Part shown: positions 13,201-27,494 of the stretch, piece after piece
How positions within the stretch are numbered: the stretch's first letter is position 1
Layout of the letters: every line of letters begins with the position of its first letter
Source of the DNA: Centropus unirufus
Lineage: Eukaryota; Chordata; Aves; Cuculiformes; Centropidae
Length of the DNA: 64,000 nucleotides
Reading direction: 5' to 3'
Assembly (NCBI GenBank): GCA_013397695.1
Contig: VYZI01000668.1
Span: forward strand, 62,001 to 126,000
Notes under the pieces: model-generated
Databases searched by the model: none
The model's input: only the letters and a program-made list of their open reading frames with translations
What the model was told of the DNA's origin: nothing
Position numbers and translations under genes: made by a program

Positions 13201-15687
13201 GTATGTATCATTGGTTTAATTGACAGTTTAATTACTAGTTTAGTTATGTTGCTCTATATGGTAAATAAAACAATTAAAGAAGGACTTGCAGGCTCCAAAC
13301 ATCAATAGTCACTCAAAAGCTTTGCGTTTTCTTCATATATTTTATTAAAAGTTTCTTTTTCTAAGGATAAAACCACCGCAGTTTTGCAATTTCTGTAAAC
13401 CTCTTGCCTTTGAGCACTAAAACTACATAAATTTTCCTGCTTTCAGCTTCACCAAACACTTCCCATGAAAACTATTTCTGTAAGGCTGTCTTGTAGACTG
13501 CTATTGGTAGTAATTTGTTCTTGAAATTATTAAGGAGGGATCCTATATTCTTTGCATGCAAGTGTCCTCTGCAGTAGCATGTCTGTCATTTTATATGTAT
13601 TTATTTTCCCTGCAGAATCAAAAAGCCCCAGTTATGACAGGGGTTAAACTATGATGTGTACTTTACAGGTCCAGGATGTAAAGATGGCCTTTATGCCAAA
13701 CAGATTCTTCATGTGCACACTTGGTAGTTAAATAATAATAATTCTCTAGCATTATAGTTTTTTCTTTTAATAAAGTTTGGACAGATGACAGGCGGTGATT
13801 TTGAAAGGTGAGAAAGTATAGGGGTAGAAATGAGAGACTTCGTCTAAGTCCATAATGCAGGATGGAAGCAGCAGTTGACATCAATGCAGCAGGCTGTCGA
13901 TCTCCTGCTTCCATTGAAGAAGCTTTCCGTTTGAGGCTACCAGAAAAGAAGCAATTAGCTTTGGGTATTAAAGGATGCTTGTGATGTCACAAAAAGCAAG
14001 GGTTACATATATGCTCAGTGCTGAGCTAATGCTGGAGATTTTTCCCACATGGAATCACCATTAGCTCATTTATTAACAGGGAACATCTGCAGTCTTCAGC
14101 ATATACAAATGTCACGTGTTTATACATCCCTAAGTCTTTCCAATCTCTGAAACACAGCAATGACTCAGCTTCAATTTGCATCCTTGCCATCTTTTTTTTT
14201 TTATCAAAACCTTGCATACGATGGAATGAGGTTCCAGCCTGGTTTGAATGCCAAAGAGGAGATGGAACAACACTAAGGGAACAGCATTGATTTGAACCAA
14301 CAGTCATACACACAAAAAAAGGTGGATTTTTTCCAGATCAGGTTGAAGTGCAAAGTTGTTTATTGTCTTACATTTACAGGCTTGAAAAAAGTCACCATGT
14401 CTGGCATGAGGAACCTTTTGTGCTAAGGTTTTTTAAAGTTTTCATCTTTATCCTGATAGAGAGAAGAGATCTGTGAAATGTTCTTTGTATATTCAGTAGA
14501 TAATTGCAGAGTAATTTTGTAATCCTTTCAGATTTCATTCTGTAAGGTCAGTTTAGGAGCTGGAAGAGGGGAAAGGAGTGTGAGGCGGCAAAGATGGGCA
14601 GATTGAATTTCGCCTGTAATAGTTGCCAAATTGTATGCCCTGGAGAGCTCTTACCCAGTCACACTTCCAGTTCGGTGTTTTCTGCCTCAGTGAAAAATAG
14701 CACTTCCCTTATCAAACTTTTTCTTTTTCCACTCTGGTCTTCTCAGATAATATTTTTTTCCTCCTGTGTGTCATAGGCTTCAAAAAAGTGAGCAAAACAT
14801 CATAGCTGCCTTTTGAAAAATGGCCATAATTTCAACTGTGGATTACCAACTCCTTTTCCCACTCTGCTTTCTTACACTGCCCCTTTGCCTGGAGCCTGAA
14901 ACTAAACAGTTTGCTGTCATTGTCTCACCTGCAAAAGTTCCCTTGGTATCCATATTTGCTTGCCATGCCTCCTAAAAATCCTGTCAGGGAATGAGCATCA
15001 GTCCATTAGCAGTCTCAGCCTTCTTGCCTACCACTTCACCCTTGCATGTGACAGAGAAACTGCTATAACGGGAATCAGTTGCCAAAGAGAGAGACTATAA
15101 ACATTGTGGTTTGCCTAAGGAAGGCACTTCTGTAGTGTTGCATATGGATGAGCTTTGCCTCTCAAGACTGAGAAACCTGCTAGATTATTATTAGTTTTGT
15201 CTAGGAGCCTGTATTAGCACGCCCTGGCTCACTGTCATCAATCCAGATAGAGTGAAGGGAGATCTAGACTTTGAACATATCTTTCTTCATCCATTTCTGG
15301 AGAAAAATAGACTATCAACACTTATGAGGAGATAATTTCCAGTATGTGTCCCTTCAGCACAAACCTATAATGCAATTTGATGACTGCTCTTTTTATAGCA
15401 TCCGCCCACTGTCTCACCCACCTTCCTTCTATCTCAGCCCTCCATGAGTTCATATAAGATAGTCTCAGTGATCCGCAGCTGTTTTTTTCCTTTTCTGCCT
15501 TTATTTTCTATCATTCTGAAGTGAACACTAAAGTCTTAAATCAGAATGTGTGGCCCCAAATCACTTAAATATAAGAATAGACACACGGAATCTAACCATG
15601 GCACCTTCTTGACCCTGGTATCCTCCTTATGCCAGGGTTCACGTACTAGCAGTATAAAAAAAGAACGAAGCCAGAATGAGACTCCTC

Positions 15688-15711
15688 AAAGAAACAAACA
15701 AACAAAAAAAA
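15688..15711. repeat. A-rich (CAAA)n run
   Basis: Short tandem CAAA units running into eight adenines, inside MOCOS intron 6. Confidence 0.8.
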
Positions 15712-18700
15712 TGTTTTCTTTTTAAACCCATTTATTGTTATATATCCAAAGCATTCTATGGCAGTGAATTTCTTGAAAGCAGCTTAGCAACCAAGCAAAT
15801 TCATCCCTGTAGTTTGAGAAGACATGGAGGGGGAAAAGGATTCCAGGGTCTGTGAGAAGTTAGCCTTATCATTGTGTGACAAGGCAGTATCATCTTTACC
15901 TGGATCTTTCCACACCCTCCAGAGTAATTTTTTTCTGGAACTTAGCTATATTCACTATTACAAAATATTTCCTGATGATTAACCTGAATTTTCCCCAACG
16001 CAGGCAAAGTTCATTGGTACAGGGATTAGGCAAAGAAAGAGTCACCAGTTTGGTTAATGAAGCAGAAATTCCACCCATGAGAGGCAGAGGACAGTTGGAC
16101 AAACAGTCTCAAACGGTGTTGTATGGGAGAGAAGTGACCAAGGGAGAGATAGAATAATATAAGCAGAGAGAAGTTGCTTTACCTATTTGCATTTGGACAG
16201 GTCTGCAAACAGAAGTAACAGGGGATATAGTGGTGTGAGGCAGGATGGGAAGTGCAAGTAGAAGTAGTTGCTCAAGGTGAATAAAATAGTGATAGCCAGT
16301 TCTGGAAGCACCTTCATATTCTGAAACCACTTTGTTTGCTTTAGTTTCATTGTGTTATCTTTTAAGAGTTTCCTTTACTTCCCTTCAGTGATGTTTTAAT
16401 AAATTGCTTAGTTGGACCGAGAGCACTAGCCAGGACCCAGCAATGACCAGGTGAAAGGCCCTGCTTCTGCTCTAGTCTTTCAGTACCTCCTTGAGGGATT
16501 CAATGTTTATCTTTCCCACTTATTCTAACCTCACAGAAGTGATGAGGAAATATATTAAATACTGGCAAATCTTCAGATAATAAATGGCAGATGCAGATAC
16601 ATACAACTGATGGAATACGTATTCATGTCACTTGCCATTACATGATAAAAGGGACCGTGCACTACATGTAGTGGGTAGGTTTCTTGAAATAATTGCTGTT
16701 TGCTTCTTAGGCAGTACTCTCATTTCACTGGTGGGTTAGCTCCAGTATGCTGTGCGTCTGGAATATAGACACAGAATTAGAGCAATGACAACTTGAGAAT
16801 TTGAAGAGTGCAAAAAAAGTGGACCTACAGCATTACAGTATTTTACTTGCACAGGAAGCTGTTTCCAGGTCAATTTGATCAGATTACACACTGGAGCCAG
16901 GTAGTAGCTGTTACTACTTGTCTGGAAATTCATACCGTGTCCCTACAGGGGAAAGTGAGTCCCCATTAAGCAATGATGAGGGATAATTTCTACTTTATTT
17001 AATCTATGTGAAATAAATCTTCATAGAAAGTTATTAAGCAGGTCTTTGTCATTCTTCAAACCATAATCCTTTTATGGTTTTTTTTCCATCTATTACTTTT
17101 TACTTTTGTGTAAGACAATCATTCCATTTTGTAGTTGGAGAAGTATGGCATTTTTTCATCTGGGCCAGAGAAAATGGAAATATAGCATTTGTTAATTCCA
17201 GCTGAGAACGTCTGTGCTGAGATGGCCAAACAACTTCGAGTTAGTTACACTAATGCTTTTAGAAGTATATCCACTCATTATATTACATTTGATGACTCAG
17301 GGAAAGAGAAGTATTCTTAATATGCCTAATGGGCTTTTTGGCCATCTTCCCAATAGCTACCTAAAAATTGCTGGGGTGATTGCTCACTATTGATTTTAGC
17401 TATAGATTTAGCTATTGATTTCAGGAAGCCAGAGATGGCAGGTGGACCAGCACAATAGAATGCAAACAGGATTACAAGGACAAAATATTATTGTGAAGAT
17501 TCCTGTTGAATGTCCACTAATTTCCTTGATTCTAATTAGTTTCCAATTGCACTGTGGATGTCTGGTAAGCAGGGAGATAGCATCAATGCAGCAAACCCCA
17601 TTGACTTGCCAATAAATGGCACCTTGCTTCAAACTGGCAAGAAATAACATTACAATCTGATTTCGCTTACATTTTGTTACATGGCACTGGGCACTCAAAG
17701 ACAGCCTTTATAACAAGGGGCTCTCTAGGTAGGGGATTACTGACTGAGCATAAGGAGATGCTTTGCGCCAGAGACTTAGCGTGGTATCTGCAAACCTAGT
17801 TAATGAAGCTCTATTCTTGCTGAGGGAGTAGGGACAGAGTACAGACTTAGTTCTTTTCTGCAGTTTCTCATTGTGGGGGGACAAAGACAGATGTGCAACA
17901 GTATGCTTCAAATTTCCTTCAATTAAATTGCACTTCAGAGCTAGTAAAGGTTAGAAAGCTCTATGAAAGACTAAACTGGAGGTGTTGCCTGACATTGTTT
18001 CTCTGGAGTGTCCTTGCATGTTGCTAAGGAAACTGGAAAGAAGATAAAAGAAAGATACTCCTAGTTGTTCAGATAAAAGAATCTCAGATGGATGAGGGAG
18101 GCTAAATATTTTCTGTTTAGTAACAGGGCCATACTGCGGCTCTAAACTACAGACCTTGTTACACAGGGAAGAAAAGTGAAAAGAAACCACATGGTAACAG
18201 CAAAAGGATTGCACTTTTAGCAGCCCCTGCTGGATTCTCTTTTGCTTTATTTTGGTAAACGCAGATAAGCTGCCTTTGAATGCATGCAGTATCCAGTATT
18301 AGTCCACTGACTCCTTCAAAGACAAAGATAGCCTGGCTCCACCTTCTCTATTACCTTGCTTGCATCTGCCTGTCTCCCAGACAATCCTGTACAGGACTCT
18401 GCATGGACATAATTAAAGTAATATTTCAACACAATCCATTATGGGACTTCAACCCTACAACCTCCCTGTGATCTAGTATCCCCATTTTCAGGGGATTAGT
18501 GCAGACAAAGGATCATTTAAGTGACTTAAGAGAAAAAGGAAAAAGCGGAGAGGGTTTTGACTGGGACATGAAATAAAATCTGTGTCACTAGACTTTCAAA
18601 CGATGCACTGCACCATTTTATTCATAAGCATTGCTTCCACTTGTATTAGTCTGCTACATTCCCCATTATGCCTTCTTGATATGAATTACAACTTAGTCTT

Positions 18701-19026
18701 CTGTGTTGTTTGCCTCTGATTTCTGTTTCTCTGATTAGCTGTAGTCTGACCCAAAGCCTTTAGCCTTTAAAATAGCTAGGGATGCACAATAGGATTCAGA
18801 GATACAGACATTTTCTGATGACTCACAAGGGAATACTCTGTTGAAGTCAGCCTTAGGAAACCATAGAGGGCCTTGTCTTTCTTCCTGGAACTCATCCTTT
18901 CCGTGATGTCATTTTATCAAACTAAATTTTCATTGTCACTGCCCCTGGAGTCTGCGGAAAGATCCAGGTAAAGAAAAAGAAAAAAAGTTAAGAGAAAATA
19001 ACATTGGTTTGAGAGACCTGTGGCCA

Positions 19027-19053
19027 TTGAGATGCCAAATTGAGATGCCAAAT
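19027..19053. repeat. 13-bp tandem duplication
   Basis: TTGAGATGCCAAA occurs twice in direct tandem. The copies are identical, suggesting a recent slippage event. Confidence 0.85.
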
Positions 19054-22000
19054 CAAAAAAGGCAAAGTTGTTTACCTACTCATCAGCCTATTCTGTTTCC
19101 AAGAGCTGGTTCTTGAACTCATGAAGTCCATGCCCTAATGAAATTCATGTACTAAAGGCAAGAAAAAGGCAGTTGAAAAAATATAACACCATCCATTAAC
19201 AATCACGAGCATATCTCACTTTTTCCTTATAGCCATCCCATACCCAAATTAACTCCTGGATCACGAAAATGTAAATTATAACTCCTGTAGGACCCACAGT
19301 TTGCTCTGTATAGAACATCTTCTAAGTGAGAATCCCTGCAGAATGGCAACCTACATACTCTGAATTAACTTGATGTTTCCAGTCTGCTTCTCTTCCACCT
19401 AATCTTACCTAATATTTGAGTGCCTTTGAAGTCAGCATAGAAAATGATGGCATTGACTACAAAGTTCCCAATAAGCTAGCATTTCCACTATCAGGATGCC
19501 GATATGAGCAATTTCCGTAAATTTCAGTATCTCTAATATTTCACTGCCTTCTACCAAAGAGGTTTTGGTCAGTGGATGATGAATGGGTGTTGACTGAAGA
19601 GAGGTTTACATCCACTCTCCGATTAGTTTAAACCACTGACAACAACTGGAGATGCAACATGAGGAGTCTGATTTGTCAGTACTGTGGGAACCTGCCCACA
19701 TAGAAATTCTTTCCCTGGAGTGGCAAAAATGCCTCTCTTGCTAGGATTCCATGCAGTTAAACCAGTTTAAGTATACTGTAACTCAGCTGAAATGTTTTTT
19801 TCCTCTTACTAAATGATTTGGAAACAAGTGCTGATTTTTTTTTTCCTTCTGACCTACTATTAAATTGTATTAAACAAGATTAAGTTGCATCAGCAGTAAC
19901 ATTTCATAGTCAAATGCTGGATGACAGAAAGAGCTAGCTTATTTTGCCTTCAATTCCATGGCATGAATCAGTGAATTAATTTACCAGTGGATCTGGAGAA
20001 CAGTGTCATGAAGCCTGTTTTATAACCAGCTGTCACTGGTGTGCAGGAAAATTCTTGTAATGAGCAAATCCATCAGACAAACTGCTCTAAAATTTGAGCA
20101 CTGTAGAAAGTAGAATGGTAAGCCCCAGTCCCAATTCCTAATGGAGAATATGTGCCAGTATTGACTTTGGAGTTTTTTTGGGATACTTCATGATCTATTA
20201 TAAAAAGTTCCTTTATTCATGTGAATAATTGTTGTGGTACTCAGTAAAGTAACTTGCACAAATAAGAAGTACCTGCTTGAGTAAGTGCTACAGAATTGAA
20301 TCTTATGGGAATGGCTTCAACAGGGGTTCCAAAAGAACCCCTAATTCTTACTGAAAACCTTAAACTTAGTTGATTGGAAATAATGCAAAACTATGTGCTA
20401 TTTGTAAATCTTGCTTTTTACTGTTGCTGCTTATCTACAGTAAGCGTCATTCTCCGACTTATTTCAATGGAGCCTGATACCAGAGAAAAGCTTACACCAT
20501 TCAGCTGACTGCCACAGAGCCCCCCAAGTGAATGGATAGAAGCCAATCATTTAGCAAAGGCAAGGGAGTCACTGCTGCAGCTGTGACAGAGAATGGGAAA
20601 TCAGAACATAACAGTCAAATTTATTTTTTGAACTGTCCAGCATCTGAATGCGAACTAAAATACCAGATATCCAAGGGGGACTATACTAAGGTAATGAATT
20701 AAAGACAGGGAAAAAATCTTTCTCCATCTCAATATTGTTTGTGTATATATAAAATACACATTTTTACGTATACATACTTTATATAAAGTAATAGTATTTA
20801 TCAGATAGAGCACTATGAGGAAAAGAGTAACTGTGATCATTTGGTCAATCTGACAATGCTAGAGCAAGGCTCACTGAGGTTGGAAACTGTTCTTAAAATA
20901 GGAATTATCGCTAAAGAAATATTTTAAAAATTTATTTTAAAGAACTTAATTTGTGTTAAACTCAAAGACCGTGGTCTGCAAGTGTGAAAAGCGCCTTTTG
21001 CTTGTCAAAAATCAAATTGATCTGACATCAGAAGTGTTGGGTTGTGAAGCAACCTACAGTGCTTGGCCCACTGTAAAGAGCTTCAGTAAAAGTAATGAAT
21101 GTTAAGGAGCTCTGGGGTGCAGAAGGGACTCTGGGGTGTCGTGATTGCTTAATTGCCATGTCCTCACTGAGTGACATCAGTCGAAATACTGCAAGATTTC
21201 TGCATTTATTTTTCAGTTCAGCTCTAGTCTTTAAGATCTGAAAGACCAAGTCACAATAGTTCCAAATACCAGACCAAAACTGACAATCTGAATACTTTAA
21301 GCTGTGTACTTGCCATTAGTGCTATTCATGCTTCTATGCCTTCCTTGATGAACATATTCCTGGCTCCCAAAAGTCAGCTACTGCTGTTACAGACAGAACT
21401 GCAAGGTGCATTATGTATTTCATAACCCTGAGCTCAATACCCAGTGTTGCTCCTTAAGGCAATTTTAAAGATGTGCTTTATTTAAATAAACTTTTCTTCA
21501 TTGAAATATCTGTAACAGATGTTTTATGTTCTATTTGTTTTTCTATGTGATAACACTGCAGAGAGAGATTTAATTAACTCCCCAAGTAGCATATTTCTAG
21601 GGAGAAACTAAACAAGAAGAAATAGAAGCATATGTCCAAGGGAAAGTGAAGCATGCATTCAAGGGACAGATAGATTGGCTGGGATGCCTCTACTGATTCT
21701 TTACATGGTGTCATTGCTTGCAATGAAAAGGTGTATCACATTCCCAAGTTTGGCAGGGCACATGTGGGCCTCATCACATTGGTGATAATGGAGTTTGGTT
21801 AATACTAAAGCTAGGGATAAGTTATCTTTGTTCTCCTGAACCACAGTTCCCTATATTCATCTGATGTCTATATATTTTTATGTACCAATAATCCTCACCT
21901 GCTGTACAGATTAATATGTATCATAATTAAAAGTCTTATTGCAGAAAGGTTTTGGGTTGCAAGGCTACAATGAAATTACTGTTCATTGAAGAGCAGTAAT

Positions 22001-24008
22001 AACTTGTTTGACAAAATTTAAAAGAATTTTTAAAAAAATCTTGTTATCAGTTCTTTGATACTGGGTCATAGAAACTTCATTACATTACATACGCTTTGAT
22101 AAGAAAGGTTGCCCCAGCGATGTCTCTTCAAACAATAATTAAAATATTATATTTTGTGAAGCTTTTTGTATACTGAGCAAATAAGCCCAAACACTGTGCA
22201 AATTCAGTACTGAAGTATCTGTCATGATTTTTGCCTTGCTTGTTATCATTAACAGAATGATAGATCCACCCACAAGTCACTAGCACCATGACAAACTGTG
22301 TTATGCCAGGATGACTACTTTTCTCATCTAAATGACAAAAAAAGTAGTCAAGAAAATGTCGCTGTTCCCAAATTGAAGCCTACTGACAAAACAAATCTAA
22401 TAACACCACAACAGTCTTCCTCAACAGATGCCTTTTACTCTAACATTGCTTTGAGAAACATGCTTTGATCACAGGATATTCTCGAAGGTATTAACCATGA
22501 AGAGGGACCTTGGGACTGATTCTACTCTTAGCTTTTCAAATCTAGATATATGGAGGTTTTTGATTGCATCTCTGAGAAATGAACCATTTTGAACTGAACT
22601 AGTGGGGCAGAACACATTTTAAGCATGAACTTGAGAATTTCTGCACTAGAATGATGTAGGATTTCTTCTCTCTGTACTGCATATTTTTATGCAGAGTACC
22701 TTGTGCACCACACATAAAAACCAATAAAAATTCAATGCTGCTTGAACTGCTGTTAGCAGAGCTAAACACTGCTTGGGTTGAATTATTTCAACGTGGAATA
22801 ATTTCGAACAGAGGTCTTGCTTTTTCAAGCTGCTGAGACAGTGAAGATAAAGTTGCATGGTATCTCACACGTTCAAACTCAGAGATGTCAGAAGATATGC
22901 TGTCATGAAAAAGTTGATATTTTCAGAGGATAGGAGACAGGAAATCGGCTAAATTATACCATCTGCTGGGCTATTATCCTATATGAAGTGAATTTATGTT
23001 AAAAAAATAAAAGCTGATAGAAATTAAGCCACATAGAAAAGCTGTGTTGAATGTTTACATTGATATCAGTCAGATAAAGCCTGAGCTCACAGTTAGGAAA
23101 ATGGTTCTTTTGAGATGGTCAAACCTTCAGTTCCTACATCTTTAGTCTGAGCTGTCACTCTGCATATGGCTGAGCCTGAGCTCCCTGTGAGAAGGAATGT
23201 GTCATTGGCATGGTGGGGTCCTCTGAAGTGTGGTTGTTCTCAAAGCTCTCAGCTCTCCATTTTTGGCAAAAGAGGGACAAAAGCACAGAGAGTTCAATCC
23301 AGCTTGTGCAAAGCTGTTCTGGGAGTCTGTGGCAGAGATACAATGTTCCAGGTTTTGTGCTACCTTTTTGACCATTTCTTGACTTTTCTGCCAAAGCTGA
23401 CAGGGAACATTCATCCTTCATTGTCAAAGAAATAACTGGTAGCTGTACCTGCTCAGCTAACCTTACCAGCTTCTATCATTGCTTTTTTAAATACACAAAA
23501 AGCAATTTTCTGATCCCTGCCGTTTGCTTGCATTGTTTCTTAGCTGCTATGAAAACCTGACAATCCATACCTCTTCTCTGCAATGCTGTCCTACCAAGTG
23601 TCATCCTCCCAATGGATGCCTATATGCATCTCCTTCCAAGGCACATATAGACACTTGCTTCTGTTCTCTTTGCACATCTTTTTTATTCCTTCACATACTT
23701 CATTCATGCCGGTTTGTCATCAACTTTTGTATTTCTGCCCGTTCATTATTAGTGGGCCAAGAAATAGTATAACAGAACAACACAGCACAATAAAAAAGTA
23801 TCCCAGGGAGTTGGTGGACTGCGTGGTCATATGTGGAAGACTCAACAAGATGTTCCACTATAATCCCTGCCCTGACAGATGTTATTGCTGACCGGGGGAC
23901 TGATTCTTCAAGCGTGTGTGTTCCAAAATCCCACAGATACAGTCAGTTTCTATAATGAGGACTTGCAGTTTCAGATCCTTGGAGAACAAGGTTTTCCTTT
24001 CCTAACTG

Positions 24009-24031
24009 AAGAGGGGCCTCAGGCCCCTCTT
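24009..24031. repeat. 23-bp near-perfect palindrome
   Basis: AAGAGGGGCCT is followed by one central base and then its exact reverse complement. It lies about 440 bp before exon 7. The one-base centre means a hairpin would need to open a few central pairs. Confidence 0.85.
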
Positions 24032-24471
24032 GGAACTCTGCAGAGGCACTTGTAGATGACAGTTCTTTTGAGATACTGAATGATACTTGACTGCAGGCCT
24101 GTAATTAGCACTACTGATAGGAATGAATCTGTTCATGGGTTTAAAATTAAAGGCATGTAGCATCGTTAATGGGATCAGGACCTGAATTCATATGCTCTGT
24201 GTGTGTGTCTGTTGTATACATCCTCTCTCAATGCCAAGGTAAGTATTTCTGCTTTCGCCAGTTTTCTTTCTGCTGAAATAAAAAGGCTGAAAAATCCTAA
24301 AAATGTATGGGAATGTTGAAAGCTACAGTAAGTTGTTAATAATTTAGAGAAGTAATTTACCTCCAGTTGAACTGTATCCTTAAAACACTCAATGTTGTTT
24401 ACCACGACTTTAAAATGTCTAATTTTTTTTTTGTTCTTCTTCTATGTCTTATCCCCTGCTGAATTGGAAAG

Positions 24472-24588
24472 GTGGACAAGATGGCCAGTCTCTACAACAT
24501 ACATGTTCGTACCGGTTGCTTTTGTAATACAGGAGCCTGCCAGATGCATTTGGGTATGAGCAATGAGGACGTCCAAAGGAACCTGCAA
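24472..24588 (+). CDS. MOCOS: MOCOS exon 7: persulfide-cysteine motif
   Basis: 117 nt encode 39 residues in phase 0 at both ends. The peptide opens V-D-K-M-A-S-L-Y-N-I-H and contains the signature R-T-G-C-F-C-N-T-G-A-C, with Cys codons at 24517-24519, 24523-24525 and 24538-24540. In plant ABA3 and animal MOCOS a conserved cysteine of this motif carries the sulfur as a persulfide during transfer to the cofactor. All three cysteines are intact here, so the copy looks catalytically competent in this part. The donor is CAA|GTAAGT. Confidence 0.98.
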
Positions 24589-27494
24589 GTAAGTTTCTCA
24601 GTGAGATTATGGTATATTGCCTATGGAAAATGAGTAGATTCAGTGAGACCGGAGACATCTTGTACCTGTCATTTCTGAGTTTCCTGAGGATGGGATGCTT
24701 GAAGGGAAGAAGAAAATATGGTTGTGTATCAAAAAACGTAGTTCAAATAGTTAAAAGTAGTAGTAGTTAAAAATAGTAGTTGAAGTAGTTAAAAGCTAAA
24801 GTAGATGCATGACGTCTTGTGGTTTTGAGTCTCTGCAGCTTTAAGAATGAGAGCAAATCTGATTTGCTTTCACCGACCTTTCAACTCAATTGCAACATTT
24901 AATAACTAAATTAACTCAAATTCTGTTCATTGAAATGGAGAGATGGAAAAAAAAGTCATTTGATGGACCCAAAGCACTATGTGTTGCTTGGTTTTATTTC
25001 TTTGGAAAATATGAAATTGTGTCTTCTTGCTCTGATTTGGAATTTGCTGAAATCCAGACTTTCTGCAGAACAGAAATTCCAGAGAATTCATCTCGTGTTG
25101 TTCCTTAAGTATCGTTAATTGTACTTAATAATGTTCAAGTATTACAGAACTATTGCTGTTGGATGTTACAGTTTAAAAAGCACACACAAAAGAAACAATA
25201 GATGAAAATACACAGTGCGTCTCAGAAAGTCAAGTAAATTTAGATGACATCTACCTGGATTAGGGGTGTATTAAACTCTTAGGACATCAATGTATAGACT
25301 GATTTCTAGATGACTAAAATTTTCTATGGATCGTCATTAGAAGCTGTGTAGCAGCATGTATTGCAATGAGGCAGGGGAGTCTTCATGTCTGCATATTTGT
25401 CAGTTTGAAATTAGAGTAAATTAATATAGAACAATCCACAACTTTTTTAGCGGTATTCTTCAAAAGATAAAAAATTATAATGGCTGTATTGATATTACAA
25501 ATCCATTACAATTTCACAGAGACGTTTAGACAACTTTTGCAAATAGGTTTACATGCAAGACTGATAGCACAAGTTCTTAAAGGAGGAGAGCTCTTTAATA
25601 CCTTCCTTGGCAAATTGGTGCTTTGATTTGCTATGGAAATCACCCGTGGTCTCCTTGTGCATAACCTGTCTGAGAGCAGGTGAGTGCTGTTTGAGTTTTT
25701 GAGGGGGAGCAGGTTCCCAGGATTCTCTGAGAAGGTTAAAACCGATCTACCCTTCTGCTGATGTGCAAAATGACAAATGAGCAGCTATAGCGCTCTTGGA
25801 TGGCCTCTTACAGGTCTGTATCAACACACGAATGGGGCTAGGCCAAACCCAAAGTTAGAAAGACGCAATCTGCCAAAAGTGGAGTGATGAGGTGCTGCAG
25901 TGAAGCAATTATTATTTAGGACATTCTCATCAGTCCTTTGAGAGGGATCTGGATGAGTTATTGACAGCATTACTGTGTAGGGGAAGGCATCTTTTATCAC
26001 ATTATTTCCACATATGCTTTGGTTTTGCCTTCTTCCAGAGGGCTGACTATATTCTTCCTTCCCTGATGAAGATTTCCATGTATAAAACACCTGTGAGGAA
26101 GGACTTTCTCCCCTCAAGGGTCCCTGGAGAAGTGTGGTTAGTTCTCTCAGGATGTTATGTTGGAACTTGTTTACTTATTTTCACAGCAGGAACCTCTCTC
26201 CTTAGTCAGTCAATCAATACTTGGCAGAAAGGCTACATGTATATTAACAGATGCAACCTAATTTTGCAGATCTTGCTTCTACTCTGTTGTCATGGATAAA
26301 AACTACATCACATTGCATTAAAATACAATATTTACTACTGTATTACATGCTTTGACATAGAGGGTTGTGGATTTTTATTTCTCCTTCAGTAAATGGCATC
26401 TGTGTTCACTGAACTGTGACATTTCTTTCTTTCTTGAAAAAAGCTCTTATGTGACTAATATATTTACACTTCTATTTTTATGTAACAGAAGTGCATAAAT
26501 TAAATTAAATTCTGAGTGCAGCTGCTGCCCTTAGAGGAATAAAAATGCTACCTTAGGACTAAATCTTGTGTCCACTGGTGAGATAATGCTAGATGGATGA
26601 AAAAAGGGGGTCCCTAGCTTATTTCACTGGAGGAGAGTGGCAACATTCCCCATCCCTCTTACTGAAGGAGAAACTTCCACCCTAAGGGAGAGTTTTCCAG
26701 AGACTGCTGTAAGAAAGACTTATCAAATGGAGAGGTATCTATGTGGGGGAGACTATTAGGGTATTTGGAGCATTTTTCAACAAAGATTTTTCATAAGTAA
26801 TAGCCTGTTCTTCAAAGGATGAAATGTTAGGGAGAAGGCTAGCTTCTTCCATCTTGAAAACAATGCGTTGACTGTATCAGCAAGAGAGATTTACTGCATA
26901 TCCCAATGATGACAGAAGTCACTTTGGATGTTGAAGCTCTAGATTCAAGTTTCATTCAAGCTGCTATCACAGACCAGTTCTCAGCTGTGTAGATATCCAT
27001 TGGACTATTTAACAGAAGCCATGAATAAGTCACTGACAATATAAAATGGCACTGTTTTGATAGCAAATAGCAAGAAAAGTCTCCCAGAAAAATCAGGACT
27101 CTCGTTTTTGCTCACTTACCTGAAAATAATAACCCATTTTAAATCTCAGCATACTCTGTAGAGGAGACTGGAATATACCTGGAAAATGCCCTAGCCTGTA
27201 AGTCTTGGAACACACAATCTTTTTCTGATCCTTGATATGTTTTTGAGAATTTTCTCTTGCTATAGGGTGGAATAAAACAAGCATCTCAAAGTGGTCTTCT
27301 TCCCAGATAAAGTAATAAAATAGGTAGGATTTTTTTCCTTGATTTTCTCTTTGTATTCGTGAGTTAACTTTGTATTTTTGAAACAGTTTTTGAGGATAGA
27401 ATTAAGAGACTCATTAATAACTGTATAAAAGCAGAGGGAAATTAAGCAAAATTCGTCATAACAGCTCTCCGATTTTCTTCCTATTTCAAACTAG
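24589..27494 (+). other. MOCOS: MOCOS intron 7, 2.9 kb
   Basis: No coding feature recognised. It contains a degenerate TAGTTAAAAGTAG-type tandem stretch near 24738-24805. Open frames here are short and have no recognisable similarity. Confidence 0.75.
24738..24805. repeat. Degenerate tandem GTAGTTAAAA repeat
   Basis: Several imperfect units built from GTAGT and TTAAAA follow each other just downstream of exon 7. The period is irregular (about 10-16 bp). Confidence 0.7.

Larger units (their letters stand above)
10283..24471 (+). other. MOCOS: MOCOS intron 6, 14.2 kb
   Basis: The largest intron in the window. I saw no exon, RNA gene or recognisable mobile element in it. It holds AT-rich unique-looking DNA, minor simple repeats such as the A-rich run with CAAA units at 15688-15711, a small tandem duplication near 19027-19053, and a 23-base palindrome at 24009-24031. 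The acceptor is preceded by a T-rich tract at about 24422-24450. Confidence 0.75.
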
